Below, one piece after another: positions 43,688 through 51,809 of a stretch of DNA of 64,000 nt (positions within the stretch are counted from its first letter, which is position 1; every line of letters starts with the position of its first letter). A program made the translations under genes and the position numbers. The stretch is from Lysinibacillus xylanilyticus (lineage in GTDB: Bacteria; Bacillota; Bacilli; Bacillales_A; Planococcaceae), in NCBI RefSeq assembly GCF_001708185.1, contig NZ_MDDN01000003.1:124001-188000 (forward strand), in the 5' to 3' direction. The notes beneath the pieces are model-generated. The model made no database searches. It was not told where the DNA came from and worked only from the letters and a program-made list of their open reading frames with translations.

Positions 43688-44524
43688 ATGACAGAAAATC
43701 TTATTGCGCAATGGCAAGAGCAAAGAAAGACATTTGATGCAAAGAATGACAAAGCAATTAACGCCATGCATACGCTAAGGGAGCAAGTTCAAAAAGCGGA
43801 GCGAACAGAGGTAAATTTGCGCATGCTCGTCGAAATTTTCTGCATGTTGAAAATGTATGACGAGGCATACAAAATTTTTACATCCGTCATGGATTTACGT
43901 AATAAAAAAGATCAGAAAAAATACGGCGCGATTAAATATTGGATTGACAATCCACAAACTGTAAAGCCACTATTGCCACGTGTCATTCAGGAGCAAGCGG
44001 AGATGAAAATACCATTACCAACATTTAAATATATGCCGAATCCAATACAAGCGAATATTTTTAAAACGGGTGAATTAGTTGTTTGCGACTGCTGTGCGCA
44101 AGAAGTGGACATTTATTGTACTATAGGCATTTATGCAATTGAAGAGGTGGAATATCTTTGTCCAAGCTGTATTCATAGTGGGCTTGCTGCACAAAAATTT
44201 GACGGTCAATTTCAGCAAGATTTATTAAATGCCGAGCTTGTGAAGAATGATGACTATACAGATGAAGTGTTGCATCGAACACCTGGCTATATTAGTTGGC
44301 AAGGAAATGACTGGGTAGCCCATTGCACGGATTATTGCGCATTTATTGGTTATGTTGGCTGGCAAGAGCTAGTGGAGATGGGCATTACGGAGGAGTTTGA
44401 ACATTTTAATGGTCATACCAAAGATGAGCTAGCCGCTACTTTGCGTAATAATGGTTCGCATCAAGGTTATTTATTTCAATGCTTAGAATGTCAGCAATAC
44501 ATTCTGTATTCCGACTTTGATTAA
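43688..44524 (+). CDS. CbrC-family (UPF0167) protein
   Basis: A 278-residue protein. The C-terminal two thirds match CbrC: LPTFKYMPNPIQANIF, CDCCAQEVDIYCTIG, LCPSCIHSG, and CTDYCAFIGYVGWQEL, with paired cysteines that likely bind zinc. CbrC was linked to colicin E2 tolerance in E. coli, and the family is frequent in toxin-immunity loci. The N-terminal 100 residues (helical, LRMLVEIFCMLKMYDEAYKI) are an extra segment. ATG with GAGAGGTG. Its place in the island fits an orphan immunity role (inference). Confidence 0.8.
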   Translation: MTENLIAQWQEQRKTFDAKNDKAINAMHTLREQVQKAERTEVNLRMLVEIFCMLKMYDEAYKIFTSVMDLRNKKDQKKYGAIKYWIDNPQTVKPLLPRVIQEQAEMKIPLPTFKYMPNPIQANIFKTGELVVCDCCAQEVDIYCTIGIYAIEEVEYLCPSCIHSGLAAQKFDGQFQQDLLNAELVKNDDYTDEVLHRTPGYISWQGNDWVAHCTDYCAFIGYVGWQELVEMGITEEFEHFNGHTKDELAATLRNNGSHQGYLFQCLECQQYILYSDFD

Positions 44525-44540
44525 ATCTAGGTTACATAGG

Positions 44541-44722
44541 TGAAGTATGGGGAAGTTGACCATGGCTCTGGAGAAAATCTACCAGAGTTACTAACTAGTT
44601 AGTGTGGAGAAATGACCAAGAAACAATAGATGAATTTCATGGAGACTATTTGTTTCATTTTAGCGAAATTCACTTGTTTTATAGATTGGAAGAAGTCTTT
44701 TTCAAGCATCTGGATAGTCGGT
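44541..44722 (+). pseudogene. Degenerate HEAT-like immunity gene relic (copy A)
   Basis: Pieces in different frames match the relic at 49580: VWGKLT, SGENLPELLTS then a stop, and NDQETIDEFHGDYLF. The other copy reads VWGNLTEP, SGENVPALLQE and YDQETVDALFEDYLF. Both come from one small HEAT-repeat-type protein family. It directly follows the CbrC gene. An open frame on the opposite strand here is taken as a shadow. Confidence 0.5.
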
Positions 44723-45024
44723 AAGGCATCGATTTCATCCTTGCGATAATCCTCGTCAATTGGCTGTTCAAGACGAACTAGTGTAATAACTCTATGTAAA
44801 AGAATGGTGAGTAAAAGTACATTGACTTCTTTTTGGTACAAGCTTAATTGATGGATTTTGAAATGTAATACAAGGATAGTCGTGGTTTTGGTGCAAAAAT
44901 TAGGTACTTGTAGTTTGATAATTAAGAAATCACGATTGTCCTTTTTTTGTGAAGTGAAGATAAATACTGACAAAATAATAATTACGTAACTTTATATCCA
45001 AACAATCGAATGGGGGAAATGAAT

Positions 45025-46707
45025 TTGTCACAGTATATAGAACAGTTTTTGGCGGATGTGTGGCAACAGTTAGAGCGCTTTTATCAGCAGGAAAACGAGC
45101 GAATTAGTAAAACGAAGGACTGGAGCCGGCTCCATATAGGGGTTACGGATTTTGTAAAGGTTAAATGGACATCAGAAAAATTGAATAAATTACAATGGGG
45201 AACCCCTCATTATGGAACGATTTCGATTTATACATACGAGCCATTTAGTTGGCGTGATGATGCTTATAAAGTAGCAGCGGGCGATTACATGCAAGAAATA
45301 ACAGACATCAACCAAATAGAAGAATTATTTTCCGCTTTATGTGCCAAAATGGATGCGGTTTTCCAATCCGATGAATATCATGCGAGGCTTTTTGATTATC
45401 GCCTTCAACTTATATTGGAATTTGAGCATGAGGGGCGTGCGATTTGCTATCAAAAAGAGCTACTAAATAACGACAAATTCACATTAGCGAAACAAACGTT
45501 AGCTACTTTTATTGAAACAAAAGTGATGGCTGATTTACCTGTATATCCTGCTAAGAAAGATGGATTTTTCTTTGCTCGTTTCCTAGTCAATCCTCATTTT
45601 TTCCATCAGCACGTAGCTGATATCGAACCATTAATGCAAAAGTTATTGGAGAAGTATAGCGGGAATGAAGAACGCTTAAAACAGTGGATATATGATTATA
45701 CATTGGCATTTAAAGCTTGGGCAGAGGAGTATATTTTATCGGTTTATTTTGAGGAAACAGGAGAATATGCAACGAAATGGATACTAAACTCAGAGGCTAG
45801 ACCTAAACAGAAGGAGCTAGAGTTCTTCGTTTATATTGCCTTACAAATCGGATCTAAAGAACCTGATACACGTATGCAATATCTTGAATTGGCGCAGCAA
45901 CTTGGGTCACAAGAGGCGGAGGATTATTTACAAAATGGCAGTAATCATTTTGAACATAGTAGGAAAAGTGCGTGCTTTCAAGGAACAGCCAATGATATTC
46001 GAAAAATCATTTCAATTCACATCATTGTTGAGGAAGAAGAAGCCTATCGTGAAGCGTTGCAATACATCATCGATTTGTTACAAGCGGGCTTTATCAAAAG
46101 CTATAGCTTACAGTTAGAGAGTCAGGAAGAAAATTATTTACCGATTCAAGGCCTTGCGAAAACTGAGCTGCATCAATTTTTTGCAAATTGCCTTGCGTAT
46201 CCAAACCTGTTCCCATTGATTGCCGACTATGCAAAAGTGGCAATGGAGGAATATGCATGGTATGAGGACGTGGAGCCTAGCGAGCTATCCGCTATGCCTG
46301 GGACATATGCTGTATTTGGTTTAGGGCTTTTTAGCGATGCTTATTTTCCCCTTGTGCAAAGCTATATGTCACTTGTTGATTCAGAGCACCAGCTTGTACA
46401 AAATAACTATGCAGAAGCTTTTCTTAACATGCACGCACTATCAGTAGAACGGATGCCTGTACTGATTGACATTTTACTTAGCGCAAATGAGGGGGAGCTC
46501 GAGCAGTTAAAAGGAATTCACGTTGATGAACTGGAATTGCTAGCTGAATTGATACATCAACTGGAGAACAAAGAAGATTACCAACGTAGCTATGTGTTAT
46601 ATCAAATTTTTGGTAGTATGGAGGATCTAGCACAGCGCATTAAAAAAGAATCAGCGCCAATCCAAGAAATGCTAGAAAAATTACTAGGTTGGATGGAAGA
46701 TTATTAA
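45025..46707 (+). CDS. Large hypothetical protein (possibly DUF6138 family)
   Basis: About 560 residues, soluble and largely helical. The first third is more conserved in style (LERFYQQENERISKTKDWSR, VKVKWTSEKLN, SIYTYEPFSWRDDAY). The last third consists of helix pairs (HQFFANCLAYPNLFPLIADY, AFLNMHALSVERMPVLIDIL). The size and features remind me of DUF6138 proteins of Bacillus immunity loci, but I hold this weakly. A TTG start with GGGGGA seven bases upstream is preferred; ATG at 45019 or 45010 would sit inside the ribosome site. It belongs to the proS island. Confidence 0.55.
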   Translation: MSQYIEQFLADVWQQLERFYQQENERISKTKDWSRLHIGVTDFVKVKWTSEKLNKLQWGTPHYGTISIYTYEPFSWRDDAYKVAAGDYMQEITDINQIEELFSALCAKMDAVFQSDEYHARLFDYRLQLILEFEHEGRAICYQKELLNNDKFTLAKQTLATFIETKVMADLPVYPAKKDGFFFARFLVNPHFFHQHVADIEPLMQKLLEKYSGNEERLKQWIYDYTLAFKAWAEEYILSVYFEETGEYATKWILNSEARPKQKELEFFVYIALQIGSKEPDTRMQYLELAQQLGSQEAEDYLQNGSNHFEHSRKSACFQGTANDIRKIISIHIIVEEEEAYREALQYIIDLLQAGFIKSYSLQLESQEENYLPIQGLAKTELHQFFANCLAYPNLFPLIADYAKVAMEEYAWYEDVEPSELSAMPGTYAVFGLGLFSDAYFPLVQSYMSLVDSEHQLVQNNYAEAFLNMHALSVERMPVLIDILLSANEGELEQLKGIHVDELELLAELIHQLENKEDYQRSYVLYQIFGSMEDLAQRIKKESAPIQEMLEKLLGWMEDY

Positions 46708-46914
46708 TGGGTTAGCTTTCCTTAGTACTTTAAAAGGCAGGACATCTCTGTAGAGTAGGAAGTGCAATGTTGAGGAGATGCTAGCAAAATGTCATTTTTA
46801 GCATCGAGAGTAAAAGAGCTGCAAGATAGTTAAAATCGCAGTTGCTTTTGCTAAAAAATCAAATTTTTTCACGACCTTCGAGTTGGTGAAAAATCAAGAA
46901 AGAGGAGGATTCTA
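46708..46914. other. Short region of gene debris in the island
   Basis: Contains a short frame reading MSFLASRVKELQDS from about 46788 and T-rich sequence, with no intact gene. It ends in AGAGGAGG, the ribosome site of the next gene. Confidence 0.35.
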
Positions 46915-47325
46915 TTGTTAGATATTAATCATACTACTGCTTGGATCGAGTTGTTGTCCACTTATGAAGTTAATCCGAAATATGGCAATCCTGATGTAAT
47001 TGATCAGTACCTGGATCAGCGGGATGCCGATCCGTTTGATTCACAATGGATTGCTGCACATGGCGACCTGACAGCTATCATTGACAGTATATTGGTGGCG
47101 GATCGAAAGGAGATAGAGATGCTTCAGGATCGCGCCAGTAAACAAATTTACGAAACAATCATTGGACAGACTAGTCACTCTGATCTAGCCGCCTATGCAT
47201 CCGATGATGTAAGGCTGATTGTTGGCTTCCTTGTGACGGGCCGAGTTAACAGTTTTGTTCTTGAAATGAAGGAAAGTTACGAACGCGGCGATTTACCCAA
47301 TGTTGAAGAGAGTCCTTTTTCATGA
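46915..47325 (+). CDS. Hypothetical protein of the proS island
   Basis: A 136-residue soluble acidic protein (DINHTTAWIELLSTYEVN, DPFDSQWIAAHGDLTAIIDS). No family recognised. The TTG start has AGAGGAGG six bases upstream. Codon use (CGG, GCC, CTG) is slightly more GC-rich than in neighbouring core genes, fitting an acquired gene. It may be another immunity-type protein by context only. Confidence 0.55.
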   Translation: MLDINHTTAWIELLSTYEVNPKYGNPDVIDQYLDQRDADPFDSQWIAAHGDLTAIIDSILVADRKEIEMLQDRASKQIYETIIGQTSHSDLAAYASDDVRLIVGFLVTGRVNSFVLEMKESYERGDLPNVEESPFS

Positions 47326-47640
47326 GAAAAACCGTACCTGCTGATGTTTTAATCCGCTGTCGCACAGTGATACCCGGCAATCTAGGCATAGTTTGTTGCT
47401 TGATTTAGAAAAAGAATGTGTGCTTGTCAGTGATGGTTGGGGTGTAGCGTTTGCTGCATGGCGACTATGGGCTTTTACCTGAGGATGGACGCGAAATGGT
47501 ATCTTCTATCTGTTAGAAAAGGAGCCTCAATCCGATTTCAATGTGATGGTCTTATGCCGGATAGTTGGCTTCGGTTAGGATGCGTTCAGAATAATGAGAA
47601 AAGCGTAAAACATGATTAGGTCAGTTAATTAACAAGGAGA
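47326..47640 (+). pseudogene. Unidentified broken gene
   Basis: A frame reads LLDLEKECVLVSDGWGVAFA, AWRLWAFT, stop, GWTRNGIFYLLEKEPQSDFN, MVLCRIVGFG, stop. The protein-like composition and two internal stops suggest a decayed gene of about 80-100 codons. The family is unknown. It lies between two intact island genes. Confidence 0.35.
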
Positions 47641-47648
47641 CTACTACA

Positions 47649-48953
47649 ATGACAAATGATACTTTACAATTATCCCAGAAATGGCGAGATGAGGGGTTAC
47701 GTTATGCAAGTGAGATTAATGCCTACGTGCGCAGAGGATTAGAAAGCAACTGGGAGACACCTGGAGAGGAGCCATCTGAAGATTCACGAAGACAATTAGC
47801 TTCGCAAGTGTATAAATTTATTAAAGAAGCGAATAGAACAAAGGAACTAGAAACGCTCCGTGAACAGTTTCCAGCTGCTTCTTGGCCTTTTCAGGAAACG
47901 CACGGCCAACTAATGCGAGCTGTTTATCCAATTGCGCTTCTACGTGATGGTGCATTCCTTGTTGCAGCGCAAAATGAAGATTTATCACGCACTGTCTATG
48001 TGATGGATAAACAGGAAGCAAACCGTATCGAGCATGTACAAGCGGCAAGTTGTTCTGCGGATGGGCGCGACATTGCTTTGATGGATGACCAAGGAGTTCG
48101 TATCGTACGCGAGCCTGATCGAGAGTTGAACGGTGCTCTGCTGGCTACATACACATGGGCGACAATCATCGACCAATTGCGCGAAAAATACCCCAACATT
48201 GAGACCTTACAGCCAGAAAGCTATCGAAGCGCAGATGTCATTCCATTCGCTGATGGCACGAAGTTGTTGATGGTGTCGCATGACGGCATCTATTTGATTG
48301 AGGAAACAGGTGCCCTCTTGTTACACCCGACAGTGGAAAATATACGGGAGTGGGCAAGGGAAGATGATGACTTGACAGCAAGTTTAGCGATGCCACATGG
48401 AACTGTTTCGCGAAGCGGCAGATGGCTGGCTTATGGAAGTCAAGACAGCGAGCATATGTTGCTGGATATGGAAAAGTATGTTACCCACTCGTTTGAACCG
48501 ATGTCGAGTTATCCGCATTACAGCTTGTTCAGTGCCAATGATGAGCATGTTTTGTTCAATGCATGTCATTTTTACAATGGATGTACGCTAGGTATTTCAC
48601 TCCATGATCTAGAACAGTACAATAATCAAGAACCCCCTTCAATAGATAATAGTATGCGTGTATATGCCGGTGTTGCAGTGCAAGGGGGCAACATTATGGG
48701 TGACGCATATGGTTATTTACGAATGATTGATTTGGAGGGGAATGAACTTTGGCGTTACTTCGTATCTGGGACAATTAGTGGTATGGCATTAAACTCTGAG
48801 AAGACAATATTGCTTGTCGGTACATACAATGGAACGCTACATGTACTTGATTTGACTAGTACAGAGCCAAGTCCGTATGAGATTAGCACAAGCTCAATAC
48901 GTGAATCGTACCGCTGGATCTTCTGGGATCATCAACAACCACTGTACTGGTAG
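47649..48953 (+). CDS. WD40/YVTN-like beta-propeller protein
   Basis: A 434-residue soluble protein. Residues 1-85 are helical (ALRYASEINAYVRRGLES type). The remainder shows propeller-like repeats: ALLRDGAFLVAAQNE, ASCSADGRDIALMDDQG, VIPFADGTKLLMVSHDG, TVSRSGRWLAYGSQDS and LNSEKTILLVGTYNGTLHVL. No signal peptide and no catalytic motif. Proteins of this build occur in immunity-like arrays of Bacillales, but a role is not established. The ATG has AAGGAG nine bases upstream. Base composition is somewhat higher in GC than its flanks. Confidence 0.65.
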   Translation: MTNDTLQLSQKWRDEGLRYASEINAYVRRGLESNWETPGEEPSEDSRRQLASQVYKFIKEANRTKELETLREQFPAASWPFQETHGQLMRAVYPIALLRDGAFLVAAQNEDLSRTVYVMDKQEANRIEHVQAASCSADGRDIALMDDQGVRIVREPDRELNGALLATYTWATIIDQLREKYPNIETLQPESYRSADVIPFADGTKLLMVSHDGIYLIEETGALLLHPTVENIREWAREDDDLTASLAMPHGTVSRSGRWLAYGSQDSEHMLLDMEKYVTHSFEPMSSYPHYSLFSANDEHVLFNACHFYNGCTLGISLHDLEQYNNQEPPSIDNSMRVYAGVAVQGGNIMGDAYGYLRMIDLEGNELWRYFVSGTISGMALNSEKTILLVGTYNGTLHVLDLTSTEPSPYEISTSSIRESYRWIFWDHQQPLYW

Positions 48954-49158
48954 TTTTATAGGCAAAATCGACGAAACGATAAGGTTTTTTTATCAACATC
49001 ATATGTAAATGGATATTGAAGACACGCATTAAGGAACGTGAATGGTAGTGTGTCATGTTTAAAATAACTGTTACGATCTACGCAATACTCTATATTATAA
49101 AGGCTTTTATAGAGGGATTTTTTACTAATTAGAAACTCAAGATAAAGGGGAATGGACT

Positions 49159-49569
49159 ATGCAAGATATTCGACCAACATCACGCTGGCGCAATGCTAAA
49201 AGAGAAGAAGAGGAAGAATTTACTGCTGGATTGATTGAGAAAGATGACTGTATTTACGCGGAATTGTTTCCAGATAGTTTTATTCATCAGACAGAAATGG
49301 TGCTAGAGCAGTATGCAGCATCCATTGCGAAACTACCAAATCACCCAGATAGCTATCCTGCAATTATGAAATCTATTGAAACGGCGGTACTTGCCCTAAA
49401 TGAGATTAATGAGGTGGGTGGAGGCGGATTAATTGAAACTGAAGAACGAGAGGAGCTTTGCGACTATTTTGACCAAGTGCTGATTCATTGTGGACTTGAT
49501 GTTGATGACCTTGCTAAAAGCCAGAATCTGGGGCGTTATGAGTTAACAGATGATTGGCGTGAGTGGTAA
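49159..49569 (+). CDS. Immunity-like hypothetical protein
   Basis: A 136-residue acidic soluble protein. It starts MQDIRPTSRWRNAKREEEEE and contains HPDSYPAIMKSIETAVLALN and EEREELCDYFDQVLIHCGLD. The charge and size are those of immunity proteins; no family name is certain. The ATG has AAAGGGGAA upstream. It is followed directly by a truncated HEAT-like relic. Confidence 0.55.
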   Translation: MQDIRPTSRWRNAKREEEEEFTAGLIEKDDCIYAELFPDSFIHQTEMVLEQYAASIAKLPNHPDSYPAIMKSIETAVLALNEINEVGGGGLIETEEREELCDYFDQVLIHCGLDVDDLAKSQNLGRYELTDDWREW

Positions 49570-49579
49570 TTAAAGAGAA

Positions 49580-49780
49580 GTGTATGTTTTGCTTGAATTG
49601 ACGAGTGCAGTATGGGGAAATCTGACAGAACCAAAGGGCTCTGGAGAGAATGTGCCAGCGTTATTACAGGAATTGAAGCAAGCATACGACCAAGAAACAG
49701 TTGATGCGCTTTTTGAAGACTATTTGTTCATCAAAATACCATTTCGGAGCAGATATTTAGTGTATTTGCTGTGGAAATGA
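49580..49780 (+). pseudogene. HEAT-like immunity gene relic (copy B) cut by the proS repeat
   Basis: From GTG 49580: LLELTSAVWGNLTEPKGSGE, then NVPALLQELKQAYDQETVDA. After LFEDYLF a frameshift leads to HQNTISEQIF. The gene is cut at 49760, exactly where the second proS 3' copy begins, so the last residues of the open frame are translated proS sequence in the wrong frame. It is a paralogue of the relic at 44541. Confidence 0.65.
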
Positions 49781-49813
49781 AGCGAAACATACAGTTTGGT
49801 TTGCTCAGGCATA
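49760..49813 (+). repeat. Direct repeat of the proS 3' end (right boundary of island)
   Basis: 54 bases identical to 42833-42886. It truncates the HEAT-like relic on its left. On its right lies a terminator that suits proS, so this is the likely right junction of the insertion. Confidence 0.9.
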
Positions 49814-49822
49814 CTACTATCC

Positions 49823-49857
49823 AAACACCCTCTTACCAATCGAATAAGAGGGTGTTT
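49823..49857. terminator. Bidirectional terminator, probably the original proS terminator
   Basis: AAACACCCTCTTA / TAAGAGGGTGTTT with A and T runs, between the right proS repeat and the convergent SDR gene. Confidence 0.85.
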
Positions 49858-49863
49858 AACATT

Positions 49864-50604
49864 TCAAAGTGTTTGACCATTATCAATTGTAAAAACTTGT
49901 CCTGTCACTGATTTTTGAGTCAATTGAAATAGTATAGCCTCTGCAATATCATCTGGTGTTGAAATTCTTTTCAGTGGTAAGTTACCTGCAAGTTGATACA
50001 TTTTATCTTCATTACCAGACCACCATCTCGTTTCAATTGCACCAGGAGATATACAATTTACTCTAATAGAAGGCGCTAATGCAATAGCTAACGATCTAGT
50101 CATTGTGTGAATGGCAGATTTTGTTGCTGCATAGGGGATTGATGAGCCTATTCCGGTCATTCCCGCTACGCTCCCCATATTTACAATCACACCCGATTGT
50201 TGCTTCTTCATATAAGGAACAACAGCTTTTACGCAATGAAACATTCCTTTCACATTTACACTGAAAAGGGAATCCCATATTTCATCTGTTACAGCATCTA
50301 AATCATCTAAAGCTATTTGAGCAGTAATACTCGCATTATTTATTAATGCATCAATCGTCCCGAAAGTTTCTGCAATATAGGATACTAAATCATTCACCTC
50401 TTTTGCATTCGCCACATTTGCTTTATAAGCGACAGCAGTTCCTCCTAGCTGTGTAATTTCATTTACAACTTCGAAAGCTTCTTTTTCAGAACGGCTATAA
50501 TTAATGACAACTTTTGCACCTGCAGCTGCTAACTTTACAGCTGTTGCTCTTCCAACACCAGTGCCGCCACCCGTTATTAAAATTACTTTATCTTTTAATT
50601 CCAT
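49864..50604 (-). CDS. SDR-family NAD(P)-dependent oxidoreductase
   Basis: A 246-residue short-chain dehydrogenase/reductase. The cofactor loop is ITGGGTGVGRATA, then LINNASITA. Catalytic residues are Ser in GSVAGMTGIGSSIP and the YAATKSAIHTM motif (Tyr and Lys), with the C-terminal VNCISPGAIETRWW. This is a classical FabG-like layout; the substrate is unknown. It is divergent from a LysR regulator 270 bases away, which may control it. Confidence 0.9.
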   Translation of the reverse strand: MELKDKVILITGGGTGVGRATAVKLAAAGAKVVINYSRSEKEAFEVVNEITQLGGTAVAYKANVANAKEVNDLVSYIAETFGTIDALINNASITAQIALDDLDAVTDEIWDSLFSVNVKGMFHCVKAVVPYMKKQQSGVIVNMGSVAGMTGIGSSIPYAATKSAIHTMTRSLAIALAPSIRVNCISPGAIETRWWSGNEDKMYQLAGNLPLKRISTPDDIAEAILFQLTQKSVTGQVFTIDNGQTL

Positions 50605-50654
50605 GCTAAAACATCCTTACTTTATTTGGATTTTTAATATGTTTCTAGCTCATC

Positions 50655-50770
50655 ACTATGACGTGTGGTTGATCTCCGTTCCAACCGTACGCTTTCCTAG
50701 GGGCGTCCGATAAGCAGTTTCGCTGCAAGGTCTCGGGCTAACAAATGATGTCTCCCACAACTTTTGGTGA
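50655..50770. repeat. Dispersed Bacillaceae-type palindromic repeat
   Basis: Sequence containing TGATCTCCGTTCC, CGCTTTCCTAGGGGCGTCCG and AAGGTCTCGGGCT, a layout I recognise as a frequent intergenic repeat in Bacillaceae genomes. Short arms GCAGTTTCGCTGC form a hairpin in the middle. Non-coding. Flanking ATCACTATGA / TGGTGATGA pieces may be its ends. Confidence 0.55.
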
Positions 50771-50833
50771 TGAATCATGTTTCTATTATATTTTTATGAA
50801 TATGAAGTGTATAATACTGAATAATGAAGAAGG

Positions 50834-50850
50834 TATCATTTTAAATGATA
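50834..50850. promoter_or_regulatory. Palindrome upstream of the LysR gene
   Basis: Perfect TATCATTT-T-AAATGATA, 22 bases before the start. It could be an autoregulatory operator. Confidence 0.45.
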
Positions 50851-50871
50851 TCAATGAGAGGAATATAATTC

Positions 50872-51696
50872 TTGGAAAGTCATGATTTGTGGATTTTTAA
50901 ACATGTTGCAGAACTACAGTCAGTATCAAAAGCTGCTGAAAAATTGGGTTATGTACAACCTAATGTTAGTCAGCGTATTAAAGCGTTGGAAGAAGAACTG
51001 GGGGTAAGATTATTTAAGCGTAATAATAGAGGAGTAACATTAACGGAGGAGGGAGAAGTCTTACTAGAGTATACAATTCAAATAATGCTTTTAATGGATG
51101 AAGCCAAGTCATTAGTTAATCCTAAAAAATGGAGAGAATCTCTAGCAATAGGTGCTTCTCAAACGATTTCTGCAGTTAAAATACCACAATTATTTTCTTC
51201 TTTTTTGAGTGAACAAACAAATATTGATGTAAAAGTAAAAACGAATGATCAGGAAAAGTTACAAGACATGCTTACTTTTGGAGAGCTCGATGGTGTTTTT
51301 ATAAAGGGTCCATGTAATCACGCACGGTTTGAAACCGTTTATAGCTATTTTGAGAAGCTCGCACTTATTTCACCTAAAAATAAAGATTGTGAAAAGCAAC
51401 ATCGTCAAACTTTAATTGTAAATAGTGATAAAAATTGCCTATATAGAAATAAAACATTGGATCTTTTCAAAGAGAATCAATCCATACTAGAGTTTGATTC
51501 ACTAGAATCTATTCTTCAAGCAGTTCACGATGGACTTGGGATCAGTATAATACCTGCAGACGTCGCAAATAGTCGAAAAAAATCAATTCAATATAAGGAG
51601 CTTTCTGAAACAATCAAGATAGACTTCATTATCAAACATAGAAAACAGCAATCGCAAAGTCTAAAGAAATTTATTGATTTTTTACAGAGGATATAA
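50872..51696 (+). CDS. LysR-family transcriptional regulator
   Basis: A 274-residue regulator. The N-terminal helix-turn-helix reads VAELQSVSKAAEKLGYVQPN, VSQRIKALEEELGVRLFKR. The C-terminal two thirds form the periplasmic-binding-type effector domain (LAIGASQTISAVKIPQLF, GVFIKGPC, LGISIIPADVAN). The TTG start has AGAGGA ten bases upstream. It is divergent from the SDR gene, the usual LysR-target arrangement. The effector is unknown. Confidence 0.9.
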   Translation: MESHDLWIFKHVAELQSVSKAAEKLGYVQPNVSQRIKALEEELGVRLFKRNNRGVTLTEEGEVLLEYTIQIMLLMDEAKSLVNPKKWRESLAIGASQTISAVKIPQLFSSFLSEQTNIDVKVKTNDQEKLQDMLTFGELDGVFIKGPCNHARFETVYSYFEKLALISPKNKDCEKQHRQTLIVNSDKNCLYRNKTLDLFKENQSILEFDSLESILQAVHDGLGISIIPADVANSRKKSIQYKELSETIKIDFIIKHRKQQSQSLKKFIDFLQRI

Positions 51697-51809
51697 CTTC
51701 TACTATACAGCGAGTTATTGAAAGATTAATAGCTGCTCAAAATTACTAAAAAAGCTAAAGGGTATGAATTGATAAAGGTTGAATACGACATAAATACTAG
51801 GAGATAAAA

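Noticed and set aside
44599..44973. Minus-strand open frame of 124 codons
   Set aside because: It is antisense to a plus-strand relic whose peptide pieces match the paralogue at 49580; no ribosome site was seen.
47437..47619. A 60-codon gene
   Set aside because: A different frame over the same bases reads as a more protein-like but interrupted sequence, so the region is treated as a broken gene.
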